From contig NZ_JASCRR010000021.1 in NCBI RefSeq assembly GCF_030010215.1, forward strand, positions 1-57,594: DNA of 57,594 bases, written 5' to 3'. This DNA comes from Tianweitania sp. UT-5YL-CI-8. Lineage in GTDB: Bacteria; Pseudomonadota; Alphaproteobacteria; Rhizobiales; Rhizobiaceae. The notes beneath the pieces were generated by a model, which did not search any database, was not told the origin of the DNA, and saw only the letters and a program-made list of their open reading frames with translations. Shown piece after piece: positions 50,855-57,594 of this stretch (positions are counted from its first letter, which is position 1; each line of letters starts with the position of its first letter). The translations under genes were made by a program, and so were the position numbers.

Positions 50855-51820
50855 ATGGCGAGAAAGGACGTTTTTGGCAGCGTTCTGGCGACTGCGGCGC
50901 CAAGGTCCGACGCGCGCGACGTTACGGGCTATGCCGTTCGAGGCGCCTCGCGTTCGATCATGCAGTCGTTCGAGGAGCTTTCCAAAGGCTCGATCGTCGA
51001 CCTCGATCCCAGATTGGTCGACGGATCGTTCGTAGCGGACCGACTAGATGCTTCAGATCAGGAATATCAGGAACTGCTCGCCGCTGTCCGTGACCATGGG
51101 CAAGATACGCCGATCCTGGTTCGACCGCACCCGACCAACGCAGGTCGCTACCAGACCGTGTTTGGCCATCGGCGTGTAAAGGTCGCACAACAACTTGGAC
51201 GACCAGTGCGGGCCGTCATTAAAGAACTGGGTGATCGTGATCATATCATCGCTCAGGGGCAGGAGAACACAGCTCGGGCCAATCTCTCGTTTATTGAGAA
51301 GACCCTTTTCGCGGCGCGTATCCTGGCACAAGGGCACGACGCCGACACCGTCAAGGCGGCCTTGGCGACTGACGACACGACGCTGTCAAAAATGCGATCG
51401 GTTTCGGCGAATGTTCCGGACGCGGTAATTCATGCCATCGGGCCTGCCAAAGGCACCGGCCGAGATCGATGGTGGCAGCTTTCCAAGCTCCTTGAGATGC
51501 CGGCTGATCGGGAGAAGGCCACTGAATTCGTCGAAACAGCCGGGTTCGCTGCTGTGGATAGCGATGCCCGTTTCGATCTGTTGTTTGGGCATTTGAACCT
51601 ACCGACCAATTCTGCGAAGGGAAAGAGCAGCGTTAAAACAAAAACTTGGTCGCCTCGCGACAGGACCGTAACGGCTAAGATTACAGACACTGGAAGGGCT
51701 TTCACCTTGGTCCTGAAATCTAAGGAAGCCTCCCGGTTCGGCACATTCATTTCCGAGAACCTTGAACAGCTTTTCCGGGCTTTCAAGGATCAGGAAACTC
51801 GAAGCGAAACAGGAGACTGA
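50855..51820 (+). CDS. RepB, ParB-family partition protein (321 aa)
   Basis: The ParB N-terminal domain runs from IVDLDPRLVDGSFVADRL through DTPILVRPHPTNAGRYQTVFGHRRV to IAQGQENTARANLSFIEKTLFA, the RepB version of the ParB box. A helix-turn-helix (DDTTLSKMRSVSANVP) follows. It binds the parS-like sites flanking repA. ATG 50855 follows GGAG by eight bases. Confidence 0.95.
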   Translation: MARKDVFGSVLATAAPRSDARDVTGYAVRGASRSIMQSFEELSKGSIVDLDPRLVDGSFVADRLDASDQEYQELLAAVRDHGQDTPILVRPHPTNAGRYQTVFGHRRVKVAQQLGRPVRAVIKELGDRDHIIAQGQENTARANLSFIEKTLFAARILAQGHDADTVKAALATDDTTLSKMRSVSANVPDAVIHAIGPAKGTGRDRWWQLSKLLEMPADREKATEFVETAGFAAVDSDARFDLLFGHLNLPTNSAKGKSSVKTKTWSPRDRTVTAKITDTGRAFTLVLKSKEASRFGTFISENLEQLFRAFKDQETRSETGD

Positions 51821-51831
51821 AACCGCAAAAG

Positions 51832-51882
51832 AAAAAGGCCCCCGAACGTCACCGCGCGGAAGCCCTTCTCATTAGGTCTAGC
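51832..51882 (-). ncRNA. Countertranscribed RNA of repABC (incA-type), about 50 nt
   Basis: On the - strand, an 8-bp stem with two G-U pairs (51857-51864 with 51837-51844) is followed by five U residues (51836-51832), a Rho-independent terminator. A good promoter lies just upstream (51917-51889). Place, strand and length match the small antisense RNA that controls repC in known repABC plasmids. The start is estimated from the -10. Confidence 0.8.
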
Positions 51883-51888
51883 AGCCAG

Positions 51889-51917
51889 AGAATCGCAAAT
51901 CCGCGAATCACTGTCAA
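51889..51917 (-). promoter_or_regulatory. Promoter of the antisense RNA
   Basis: A perfect -35 TTGACA (51917-51912), 17-base spacer, and -10 GATTCT (51894-51889) on the - strand. Confidence 0.75.
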
Positions 51918-51975
51918 GAGTCTCGGCGCTGTTTCGGCGAGCAGGTTTCTTTTGCCTAGCAATAGGTGAAGAAAG

Positions 51976-53292
51976 ATGCAGACGCATATCACAACGACGC
52001 CCTTTGGGCGGCGGCCGATGACGCTTGCCATGATGGCCAGCCAGGTCGCAGCGAACGCCATGCCGGAAGGCGCCAGCGTTCAGAAATGGCATGTCTTCAA
52101 ATCCATACGCGAAGCCAAGGATCTCATCGGCGCCACGGATCGCTCACTGGCGATCCTCAACGCGTTGCTGTCCTTCCATCGGGATATGGAGCTTTCGGCC
52201 GATGGCGAACTCGTCGTCTGGCCGTCGAACGAGCAGCTCATGGCCCGTGCGAACGGCATGCCGGCGACAACATTGCGGCGTCATCTGGCCGTCCTGGTCG
52301 ATTGCGGACTGATCATCCGACGGGACAGCCCGAACGGCAAACGCTTCGCGCGCAAGGGCAGGGGCGGGCAGATCGAACAGGCCTATGGCTTCGATCTGTC
52401 GCCGATCGTGGCGCGGGCCGGGGAGTTCGCCGAATTGGCCGAGACGGTTCAGGTCGAGAAACGCGCCTGCAAGGCTGCGAGAGAGCGCCTGACCTTGTTG
52501 CGCCGGGACATCGTGAAGATGATCGACGCCGGCATAGAGGAGGGGGTTCCAGGCAATTGGGGCAAGATGACTCGGACCTATCAAGGGATTATCGGCCGGC
52601 TCCCTCGAACCGCCCCCCGGCAACTCATCGAGGATATCTGCGAGGACCTGGACCTGCTCTGGATCGAAATTCGTGACGTGTTGGAATCTTTCACGAAAAC
52701 ACAGAATCCGGACGCCAATGAGTCCCATTCCGGTCGCCACATACAGAATTCAAATCCAGACTCCATATCTGAATCTGAAAGCGGCTTAGGAAACCAAGAA
52801 GAAGCAGGTGGCAGCGCCGCGCAAAACGACAACCTGCACAGCTTGCCCATGCGGGAGTTGCCATTGGGGATCGTGCTGGACGCCTGTGGAAACTGGCGCG
52901 AGCTGGCCAAGGACGGGGAAATCCGCAACTGGCGCGACTTTCTTGCGGCGGCGGAGGTCGCCCGGCCGATGCTGGGGGTCAGCCCCAGCGCCTGGCGAGA
53001 GGCCTGCGATGCGCTCGGCGAGCGCCAGGCGGCAATCACGCTGGCCGCGATCTATCAGCGCGCCGACCAGATCAACAGCGCCGGCGGCTATTTGCGTAGC
53101 CTAACGGATCGGGCCCGCGACGGGAAATTCTCGGCCTGGCCGATGGTGATGGCTCTGTTGCGCGCCAAACTCGATGCCGAAAAGGCGGCCGCCCAGACCC
53201 GTGGCGCACCGCCGGACGATGGCGACAAGAGGGAAGGACGGCTCGAGGTGTCGGAGGCGCTTCTCAGAAGTCTGCGCAGGCCGAAATCGTGA
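51976..53292 (+). CDS. RepC replication initiator (438 aa)
   Basis: KWHVFKSIREAKDLIGATDRSLAILNALLSFH and the winged-helix region ANGMPATTLRRHLAVLVDCGLIIRRDSPNGKRFARKG are signatures of RepC. The C-terminal domain has SPSAWREACDALGERQAAITLAAIYQRAD and SAGGYLRSLTDRA. RepC acts at an origin within its own gene. Expression is limited by the antisense RNA in the repB-repC gap. Confidence 0.95.
   Translation: MQTHITTTPFGRRPMTLAMMASQVAANAMPEGASVQKWHVFKSIREAKDLIGATDRSLAILNALLSFHRDMELSADGELVVWPSNEQLMARANGMPATTLRRHLAVLVDCGLIIRRDSPNGKRFARKGRGGQIEQAYGFDLSPIVARAGEFAELAETVQVEKRACKAARERLTLLRRDIVKMIDAGIEEGVPGNWGKMTRTYQGIIGRLPRTAPRQLIEDICEDLDLLWIEIRDVLESFTKTQNPDANESHSGRHIQNSNPDSISESESGLGNQEEAGGSAAQNDNLHSLPMRELPLGIVLDACGNWRELAKDGEIRNWRDFLAAAEVARPMLGVSPSAWREACDALGERQAAITLAAIYQRADQINSAGGYLRSLTDRARDGKFSAWPMVMALLRAKLDAEKAAAQTRGAPPDDGDKREGRLEVSEALLRSLRRPKS
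52738..52800. other. AT-rich stretch in repC, candidate oriV
   Basis: This segment is much more AT-rich than the rest of repC and encodes the low-complexity linker between the two RepC domains. In repABC plasmids the origin lies in such an AT-rich region inside repC. Confidence 0.6.
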
Positions 53293-53364
53293 TGGCGGAT
53301 GGATCGGTGCGTCCAAAGACGGCTGATCGGTGGTACGGCCGCGCGCGTGGGTCGAGCCAGGGGC

Positions 53365-53574
53365 TCATTCTTCGCATACGAGACCGTCGAACGCCTCAAG
53401 CAGCGCATCCACGATCGCTTGACCCAGCGCCTGAGCCGTCTCGCCGATCTGGGTTTCGTCTCCGCGGCGGGAAGCGGTGGCCAGAGTCGAACCCTGATCT
53501 GTCAGGATCGCATTGGCCCGATCGATCGCCCATTGTGCGAAATCGTCTCGGCTGTCGACGATCCTGGGTTCCAT
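53365..53574 (-). CDS. Small hypothetical protein (69 aa)
   Basis: GGAG lies nine bases before ATG 53574. The protein is acidic and helical (FAQWAIDRANAILTDQGSTL, then ETAQALGQAIVDALLEAFDGLV). It is convergent with repC. No family recognised. Confidence 0.55.
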   Translation of the reverse strand: MEPRIVDSRDDFAQWAIDRANAILTDQGSTLATASRRGDETQIGETAQALGQAIVDALLEAFDGLVCEE

Positions 53575-53789
53575 GATAGCGCGCTCCGGCGTTTACCTTT
53601 CCTTCGGCCGATCCGGCTAAAGTCAGGGCGCGCGATAGGTGTTGCGTTCGCGCATATTCAATCATGGCGTCTCAGGCCCTGCTGGACAAGGCGTTCCGCT
53701 TTGCCCGGTCGAAGAAGTCACTTGACGCCTGAGGGAGCCGCGTAAACGGTCACGCAGACCTCCCAGATGGCCGGAGATTCGAGCGGGAT

Positions 53790-54206
53790 TCAGGCAGTCC
53801 AAGGATCGAATAGCTCGAAGGCAAACCCCTCGAAATCCTTCGTGTTGCGGGTCGCCAAGGTGAGATTGTGCGCTAACGATGTGGCGGCGATCAAGCCATC
53901 CATGGATGACAGACCGCGACGCTTCGCCATGGCCATCAGATCGCCCCAGGCCAGAGCGATCGTCTCGTCAACATGGAGAACCCTTTGCTCGAAACGCTGC
54001 GGTAGATCCTGCGCCAGCCATTCGGCCAGAGTCTCGCGTTTCCGGCCCTCGTCCATGAGGGCGACGCCGCGCCGGATCTCGGCGATCGACACCACGCTGA
54101 TGAACAAGCGATCCTCATCCAGTCTGTCCAGCCATTCCAGAACCCTTGGATCGGGGGCCGGCTTCGTAACCTCAGACAGGACATTCGTATCGAGCAACAG
54201 CCTCAC
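53790..54206 (-). CDS. VapC-type PIN-domain toxin (138 aa)
   Basis: All PIN acidic residues are present: D6 in LLLDTNVLSE, E43 in SIAEIRRG, D103 in SSMDGLIAATS and D124 in ATRNTKDF. Such toxins are RNases. It overlaps its antitoxin by ATGA (54203-54206) and is translated after it. Confidence 0.9.
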   Translation of the reverse strand: MRLLLDTNVLSEVTKPAPDPRVLEWLDRLDEDRLFISVVSIAEIRRGVALMDEGRKRETLAEWLAQDLPQRFEQRVLHVDETIALAWGDLMAMAKRRGLSSMDGLIAATSLAHNLTLATRNTKDFEGFAFELFDPWTA

Positions 54207-54469
54207 AGCCGCAGATCACGCGGTTCGTCGCGCTGACGCTCGAGGTCGAGATCGGCGCCACGCAGCGGTGAGTCCATCAAAAACTCCGCAAGCGTGCCCC
54301 TGCGCACCGTCTTGCGCTGCCATTCCTCGGCCGAGACGACAACGACACTTGGCTTGCCGTTCCGGGTGATCGTTTGAGGTGCAGACTGTGCGCGCTCGAT
54401 CACCTCCGACAGCCGGGCTTTGGCTCCGGCGACGGTCCAGTTGGTATCTTCTTTGGGTGCGGACAGCAT
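54203..54469 (-). CDS. Phd/YefM-type antitoxin (88 aa)
   Basis: WTVAGAKARLSEVIERAQSAPQTITRNGKPSVVVVSAEEWQ is the Phd/YefM DNA-binding fold. The C-terminal ~35 residues, rich in Arg, Asp and Glu, should bind the VapC toxin. Direct repeats upstream (54491-54506) may be its operator. Confidence 0.9.
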   Translation of the reverse strand: MLSAPKEDTNWTVAGAKARLSEVIERAQSAPQTITRNGKPSVVVVSAEEWQRKTVRRGTLAEFLMDSPLRGADLDLERQRDEPRDLRL

Positions 54470-54490
54470 TGCTGGTCTCCGTGACCACTT

Positions 54491-54506
54491 TGACTATCCT
54501 GACTAT
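54491..54506. promoter_or_regulatory. Direct repeats upstream of the antitoxin
   Basis: TGACTAT occurs twice nine bases apart (54491-54497 and 54500-54506), 22 bases before the antitoxin ATG, in AT-rich DNA. Confidence 0.5.
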
Positions 54507-54551
54507 ATGGGAATGCCTATACGGCCGCAACAGGGGAGGGGAGGGGGCTTT

Positions 54552-55778
54552 TCAGAGCCCTGATGCCTTGGTGAGATTGACACGGAAACGATCGCGCCTG
54601 CGCTGATATTTGCGCGTCATCTCGGCCGAGGCGTGGCCAAGCTGTTTTTGCACATAGCGTTCATCGACCTCGGCCGAGGAGGCGAGGCCCGCGCGCAATG
54701 AATGGCCGGCAAAGAGTTTTGCGCGTTCACCTTCCGACAGATCGCCGCGCACGCCGGCGGCCAGCGCGGCGCGTTTGACGAGGCGGGCAACCTCCTGGTC
54801 GTTGAGCCGCCCGGCGCCGACCGCTTTGCCCTGACCGGTGACGCGCCGAAACAGGGGCCCGTGCGCGATGCGCCCGAGCTTTAGCCAGGTCTGCAGCGCC
54901 ACGACAGGGCAGGTCGCGTCCGATGAGCCGCGCCCGATCTCGACCTCGCGCCAGCCGGTCTTGCCGCGCAACGTCACCAGCATGCCTTCGTCCAGGATTT
55001 CGACCCAGCCGCGGCAGTCATCGGTCTGGTCGCGGCCGGCATCGAGCCCGACGATTTCGGAGCGGCGCAGGCCGCCGGCAAACCCCAGAAGCAACATGGC
55101 GCGGTCCCGCAGACCGCGCAGGGTGCCGCGATCGAGTGTCTCCAGCATGGCGATCAAATCCACGGGCAAGACCGCTTCCTTCTGCCGAGGCGGTGCGGCG
55201 TGCTTGTTGCGGATGCCGGCCATGACGGTGGCGATGTGGCGATCCTTGCGGTCGAGCAGCGGGCCTCGCTGGGAATAGTTCCAAGTGAGGGAAGAAAGCC
55301 GGCGTTCGATCGTCGACACGGTTTTTTTCTCTCCTGCGGCCGTGCCGGAGGCAAGCGCCGTAATGTACAGTCCCACCGTTTGTGGATCGGGCGGCATGAG
55401 CGAAAAACCCTGGCGCCGGCACCAGCTCGCAAAATGCTTCCAGTCCGAAGCGTAGGCGCGGCGCGTATTGGCCGAGCTCGCGGCCTCGACATAATCGCGG
55501 GCGCGATCGGCCAACTCGTCGAGATGCGCTGGCAGGCGCGGGTTCGAGACGACCGGAAGGGGAGGGGAGGGCGCCTGGGCTTCCGCCGGGGGTTCTTTCG
55601 AGGCCCGACCCATCTCCATGACGACGTCAATGATATCGGCCAGGTCGTCGGCTTCGTGTGCGGCAGGCCCGGTCGACACCCGCGCGGCGGAAACACCACT
55701 CTCCGGCCCCGTGCTGTGGGACGGCGCGGAGGTTCGCTCGACGTGATTTTGGGGCTTCTGCTCCATGTTTTGGGCCAT
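54552..55778 (-). CDS. Tyrosine recombinase/integrase (408 aa)
   Basis: An N-terminal SAM-like core-binding domain (SSANTRRAYASDWKHFASWCRRQGF) precedes the catalytic domain with R238 (GGLRRSEIVGL), H359 and R362 (HSLRAG), H382 (LGHAS) and Y391 (TRKYQRR), so all catalytic residues are present. The first ~75 residues are a disordered extension. ATG 55778 is used, without a strong ribosome site. It may resolve plasmid multimers or catalyse integration; no attachment site is recognised nearby. Confidence 0.9.
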   Translation of the reverse strand: MAQNMEQKPQNHVERTSAPSHSTGPESGVSAARVSTGPAAHEADDLADIIDVVMEMGRASKEPPAEAQAPSPPLPVVSNPRLPAHLDELADRARDYVEAASSANTRRAYASDWKHFASWCRRQGFSLMPPDPQTVGLYITALASGTAAGEKKTVSTIERRLSSLTWNYSQRGPLLDRKDRHIATVMAGIRNKHAAPPRQKEAVLPVDLIAMLETLDRGTLRGLRDRAMLLLGFAGGLRRSEIVGLDAGRDQTDDCRGWVEILDEGMLVTLRGKTGWREVEIGRGSSDATCPVVALQTWLKLGRIAHGPLFRRVTGQGKAVGAGRLNDQEVARLVKRAALAAGVRGDLSEGERAKLFAGHSLRAGLASSAEVDERYVQKQLGHASAEMTRKYQRRRDRFRVNLTKASGL

Positions 55779-55902
55779 TTGACATATAGAGAGCAAAACG
55801 ATTGATAATGCAACATTATCGGGCGTTTTGATTTACCGACAGGCTGTGCGGTTTGATTGGAAAAGTGTGGCACTAACCGCTCGCATGGTTATACTGCGTT
55901 GC

Positions 55903-56859
55903 ATGGATAACATCACCTCCGTCACGGAACGCGCCTTGCTATGGTCGCCCCGACTGCCGGGCTGGGCGCTTGCACGCGGCAGCGACCTCACCGAAGCTGC
56001 CGCTGCGTTCGCTGCCGGCATCGCCCTGAAATCCTTGGACGATCTCGTTCGCGCCGCCCCGCCTTGGATCGGCTGCTGGCGCTCCCGCCAGGCCCTGAAA
56101 TCGGCGGCGGTGGCGGTGCGGCTGAGCGGACGCAAGGAGGACGAACACGCGTTGCGTGACGCGGCTTTGCTCACCGACGCTGGAGATGATCGGGGACCTG
56201 CCGGCAATACCTTCCTGGCGATCGAGAGGCTGGCGGCAAAAAAGGAACCACTCACTCCAGCTTTTTTGGCCGAGCTGGCCCAACTGCTAGCACTGCGATG
56301 GGATGAACCTTTCGCGGCCACCGTCATCGACCGGACCAACGAAGCGCTGCGGTCCGGTCGCGCCGTGCCGTTTGCCGCGGCCGATCTGGTTGCCGCGATC
56401 TGTTCCGAGCGCGGGGATGTCGAGGCGCTGGCCTGGGGCCTGGCCGACTGGCTGATTGCGACAAGGCTGAAGTGGCAAAAATCCGTGCCGTTGCTGCTGG
56501 CAGAGCGCTACGGTCCGGCCTTCAAGTCGAATGGGGGTAGGGGACGTATTCTGCCCGGCGAGCCAGCCTTCCCACGCGCCGTCTGCCTGGCACTGGTCGA
56601 CAGCGCCGACGCCGCATTGCGCTCCGCAGCAGAAATCCAACGGCGAGCTGAACGGCTTCTGGAGGTAGCGCCAAAGCTGCGCAGCAGAGGAGCCGACGCC
56701 GTCATACGCAAGTTGCTGGACGAAGACGCTGTTGCAGCCTCCGCGCCTGGCGCCAACCTCTCGCGCTGGGCCAGCACGCGGCTGTTCGAACGGCTGGAAA
56801 GTTTTGGCGCAGTACGCGAGCTGTCGGGCCGGTCCTCCTTCCGGATATTTGGATTGTGA
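55903..56859 (+). CDS. DUF1403-family protein (318 aa)
   Basis: LPGWALARGSDLTEAAAAFAAGIALKSLDDLVRAAPPWIGCWRSRQALKSAAV and LRDAALLTDAGDDRGPAG match DUF1403, a family I know from rhizobial plasmids next to integrases. No function is established. ATG 55903 begins the family sequence; it diverges from the recombinase, and the pair probably forms a module. Confidence 0.8.
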   Translation: MDNITSVTERALLWSPRLPGWALARGSDLTEAAAAFAAGIALKSLDDLVRAAPPWIGCWRSRQALKSAAVAVRLSGRKEDEHALRDAALLTDAGDDRGPAGNTFLAIERLAAKKEPLTPAFLAELAQLLALRWDEPFAATVIDRTNEALRSGRAVPFAAADLVAAICSERGDVEALAWGLADWLIATRLKWQKSVPLLLAERYGPAFKSNGGRGRILPGEPAFPRAVCLALVDSADAALRSAAEIQRRAERLLEVAPKLRSRGADAVIRKLLDEDAVAASAPGANLSRWASTRLFERLESFGAVRELSGRSSFRIFGL

Positions 56860-57021
56860 CAATGACGGCGCTTACGGTGTGATCAGGCATGGAATAAGGG
56901 TCTGGCCACAATCTCGATGACATCAAGCCGCTCCGCCGATGCTTGCTTCGAGTAAATCGAATTTCCCACGTCCACACATTTGCCGCTTGATGAGTTTGAG
57001 CTTGGTGATCTACTCTCCGTC

Positions 57022-57132
57022 TGGCCGTTGGAGTATTGCAACAAACGCAGGCTTCATTCCGCGCTCGGTTATCTGAGCCCGCAGCAATTCGAGGATCATC
57101 TCATCCGGCAGACTGGCAAAACAGCAGCCTGA
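57022..57132 (+). pseudogene. IS3-family transposase fragment (C-terminal end)
   Basis: The frame reads WPLEYCNKRRLHSALGYLSPQQFEDHLI and then a stop, the characteristic last ~35 residues of IS3-family integrase-core transposases. No upstream part is present, so this is the right-hand remnant of a deleted element. Confidence 0.85.
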
Positions 57133-57139
57133 TTAGTGT

Positions 57140-57403
57140 CCACCCTCAGGGGCGCACTCCAGATTAGGGGCGAATTTGGACGTGATTGATAGTCGTCTGC
57201 TTGACGAGGCGCGACATGCTTGTCGGAGAACTGCGGTCCATTTGCCGAACACGTCCGGCAGGTCACGCCAGCGCGCCGCATTGCCGGCCATCCAAAGAAT
57301 CGCATCCACGCAAAGCCGGTTGTCGACCCGGCTCAGCCCCGCCGTACCGCACGGCCCGAAAATGACCTTCGAGGCGGCTCCATTGCTCGTCTGCAAGGCT
57401 CAT
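57140..57403 (-). pseudogene. IS5-family transposase fragment, frameshifted N-terminus
   Basis: On the - strand, MSLADEQWSRLEGHF starts at 57403. The homology then continues in another frame (RVDNRLCVDAILWMAGNAARWRDLPDVFGKW), giving the DUF4096-like N-terminal part of IS5 transposases with a frameshift and a truncated end. It abuts the IS3 remnant. Confidence 0.75.
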
Positions 57404-57540
57404 CTAGTCCGAAACCCTTGAATTCAGAATTTCAAACCAAACGGAATCCGTGAATGCAGACAGCGCCTAGGATGGGGACCTATACATTGGGCTGATTTTA
57501 TTTGATTATTTGCTTCCGATTTGAGGATTGGAGGCAGAGC

Positions 57541-57594
57541 ATGGCAAAACGTTCGCTTTTCTGGCTATCGGACGATGCATGGGCGGCACTTGAA
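57541..57594 (+). CDS. Partial transposase-like gene, cut by the window end
   Basis: GGAGG precedes ATG 57541. The visible 18 residues (MAKRSLFWLSDDAWAALE) match the start of IS5-family transposases (SDEAWAAIEP-type). The remainder lies outside the window. Confidence 0.65.
   Translation, partial: MAKRSLFWLSDDAWAALE

Noticed and set aside
53664-53732. 22-codon frame starting MASQALLDKAFRFARSKK
   Set aside because: Too short, with no ribosome site or recognisable similarity.
1-57594. CRISPR arrays, tRNA and rRNA genes
   Set aside because: No regularly spaced repeats and no tRNA cloverleaf or rRNA sequence found on reading both strands.

Overview
The window is high-GC alphaproteobacterial DNA, most likely from a Rhizobiales-type host, and it reads as the backbone of a self-transmissible plasmid. 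The markers are a complete repABC replication/partition operon with parS-like palindromes and an antisense RNA promoter, a full VirB/VirD4 type IV secretion system, a VirD2-type (MOBP) relaxase with MobC, a VirC1/VirC2-like pair, and many small families typical of rhizobial plasmids (DUF1419, DUF736, DUF1403, DUF2493, WGR). Species cannot be named from the sequence alone. No tRNA, rRNA or CRISPR array was seen.

Layout. 0.4-19.4 kb: an accessory block, mostly on the + strand. It holds a ParB-like protein, a run of small orphan genes, a broken PP-loop (PAPS-reductase-like) gene, a 1484-aa methyltransferase/strawberry-notch helicase fusion, a Toprim protein, two SLOG/DUF2493-type proteins, DUF736 behind a strongly structured leader, a WGR protein and an IS110-family element. 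19.5-24.6 kb: an XRE regulator, then a VirC2-like/VirC1-like pair diverging from mobC-relaxase. Between them lies a repeat-dense region containing TGGCAGGATA, identical to the core of T-DNA borders and RP4-type nic sites; this is the predicted oriT. 24.7-30.0 kb: cargo, comprising two XRE regulators diverging from an AAA/DUF4143 ATPase, an ArsR-rhodanese regulator diverging from DsrE and an MFS transporter, and a HigBA-like toxin-antitoxin pair. 30.1-42.9 kb: the T4SS on the - strand, in order virB2-B3-B4-B1-B5-lipoprotein-B6-B8-B9-B10-B11-virD4, with a second lytic transglycosylase upstream. 43.0-45.4 kb: a divergent operon of three secreted SNase-fold proteins (two lacking the catalytic residues) and a cysteine-rich secreted protein. 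46.0-49.2 kb: a response regulator, FkbM-type methyltransferase, periplasmic protein and histidine kinase in one tight operon. 49.3-53.3 kb: repABC. 53.4-56.9 kb: a small orphan gene, VapC with a Phd-type antitoxin, a tyrosine recombinase and DUF1403. 56.9-57.6 kb: fragments of IS3 and IS5 transposases and the start of another transposase-like gene.

How it fits together. If nicking occurs at the TATCCTG/CCA sequence on the - strand near 21,413, the strand entering the recipient first carries the 21-0.4 kb block. The unusual nucleic-acid-processing cluster would then lie in the leading region, where plasmids tend to keep establishment and anti-defence functions. The T4SS, secreted nucleases and repABC would enter last. 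The most interesting items are this predicted oriT and leading region, the degenerate SNase trio beside the T4SS, the kinase-regulator-methyltransferase module, and the structured leader before DUF736.
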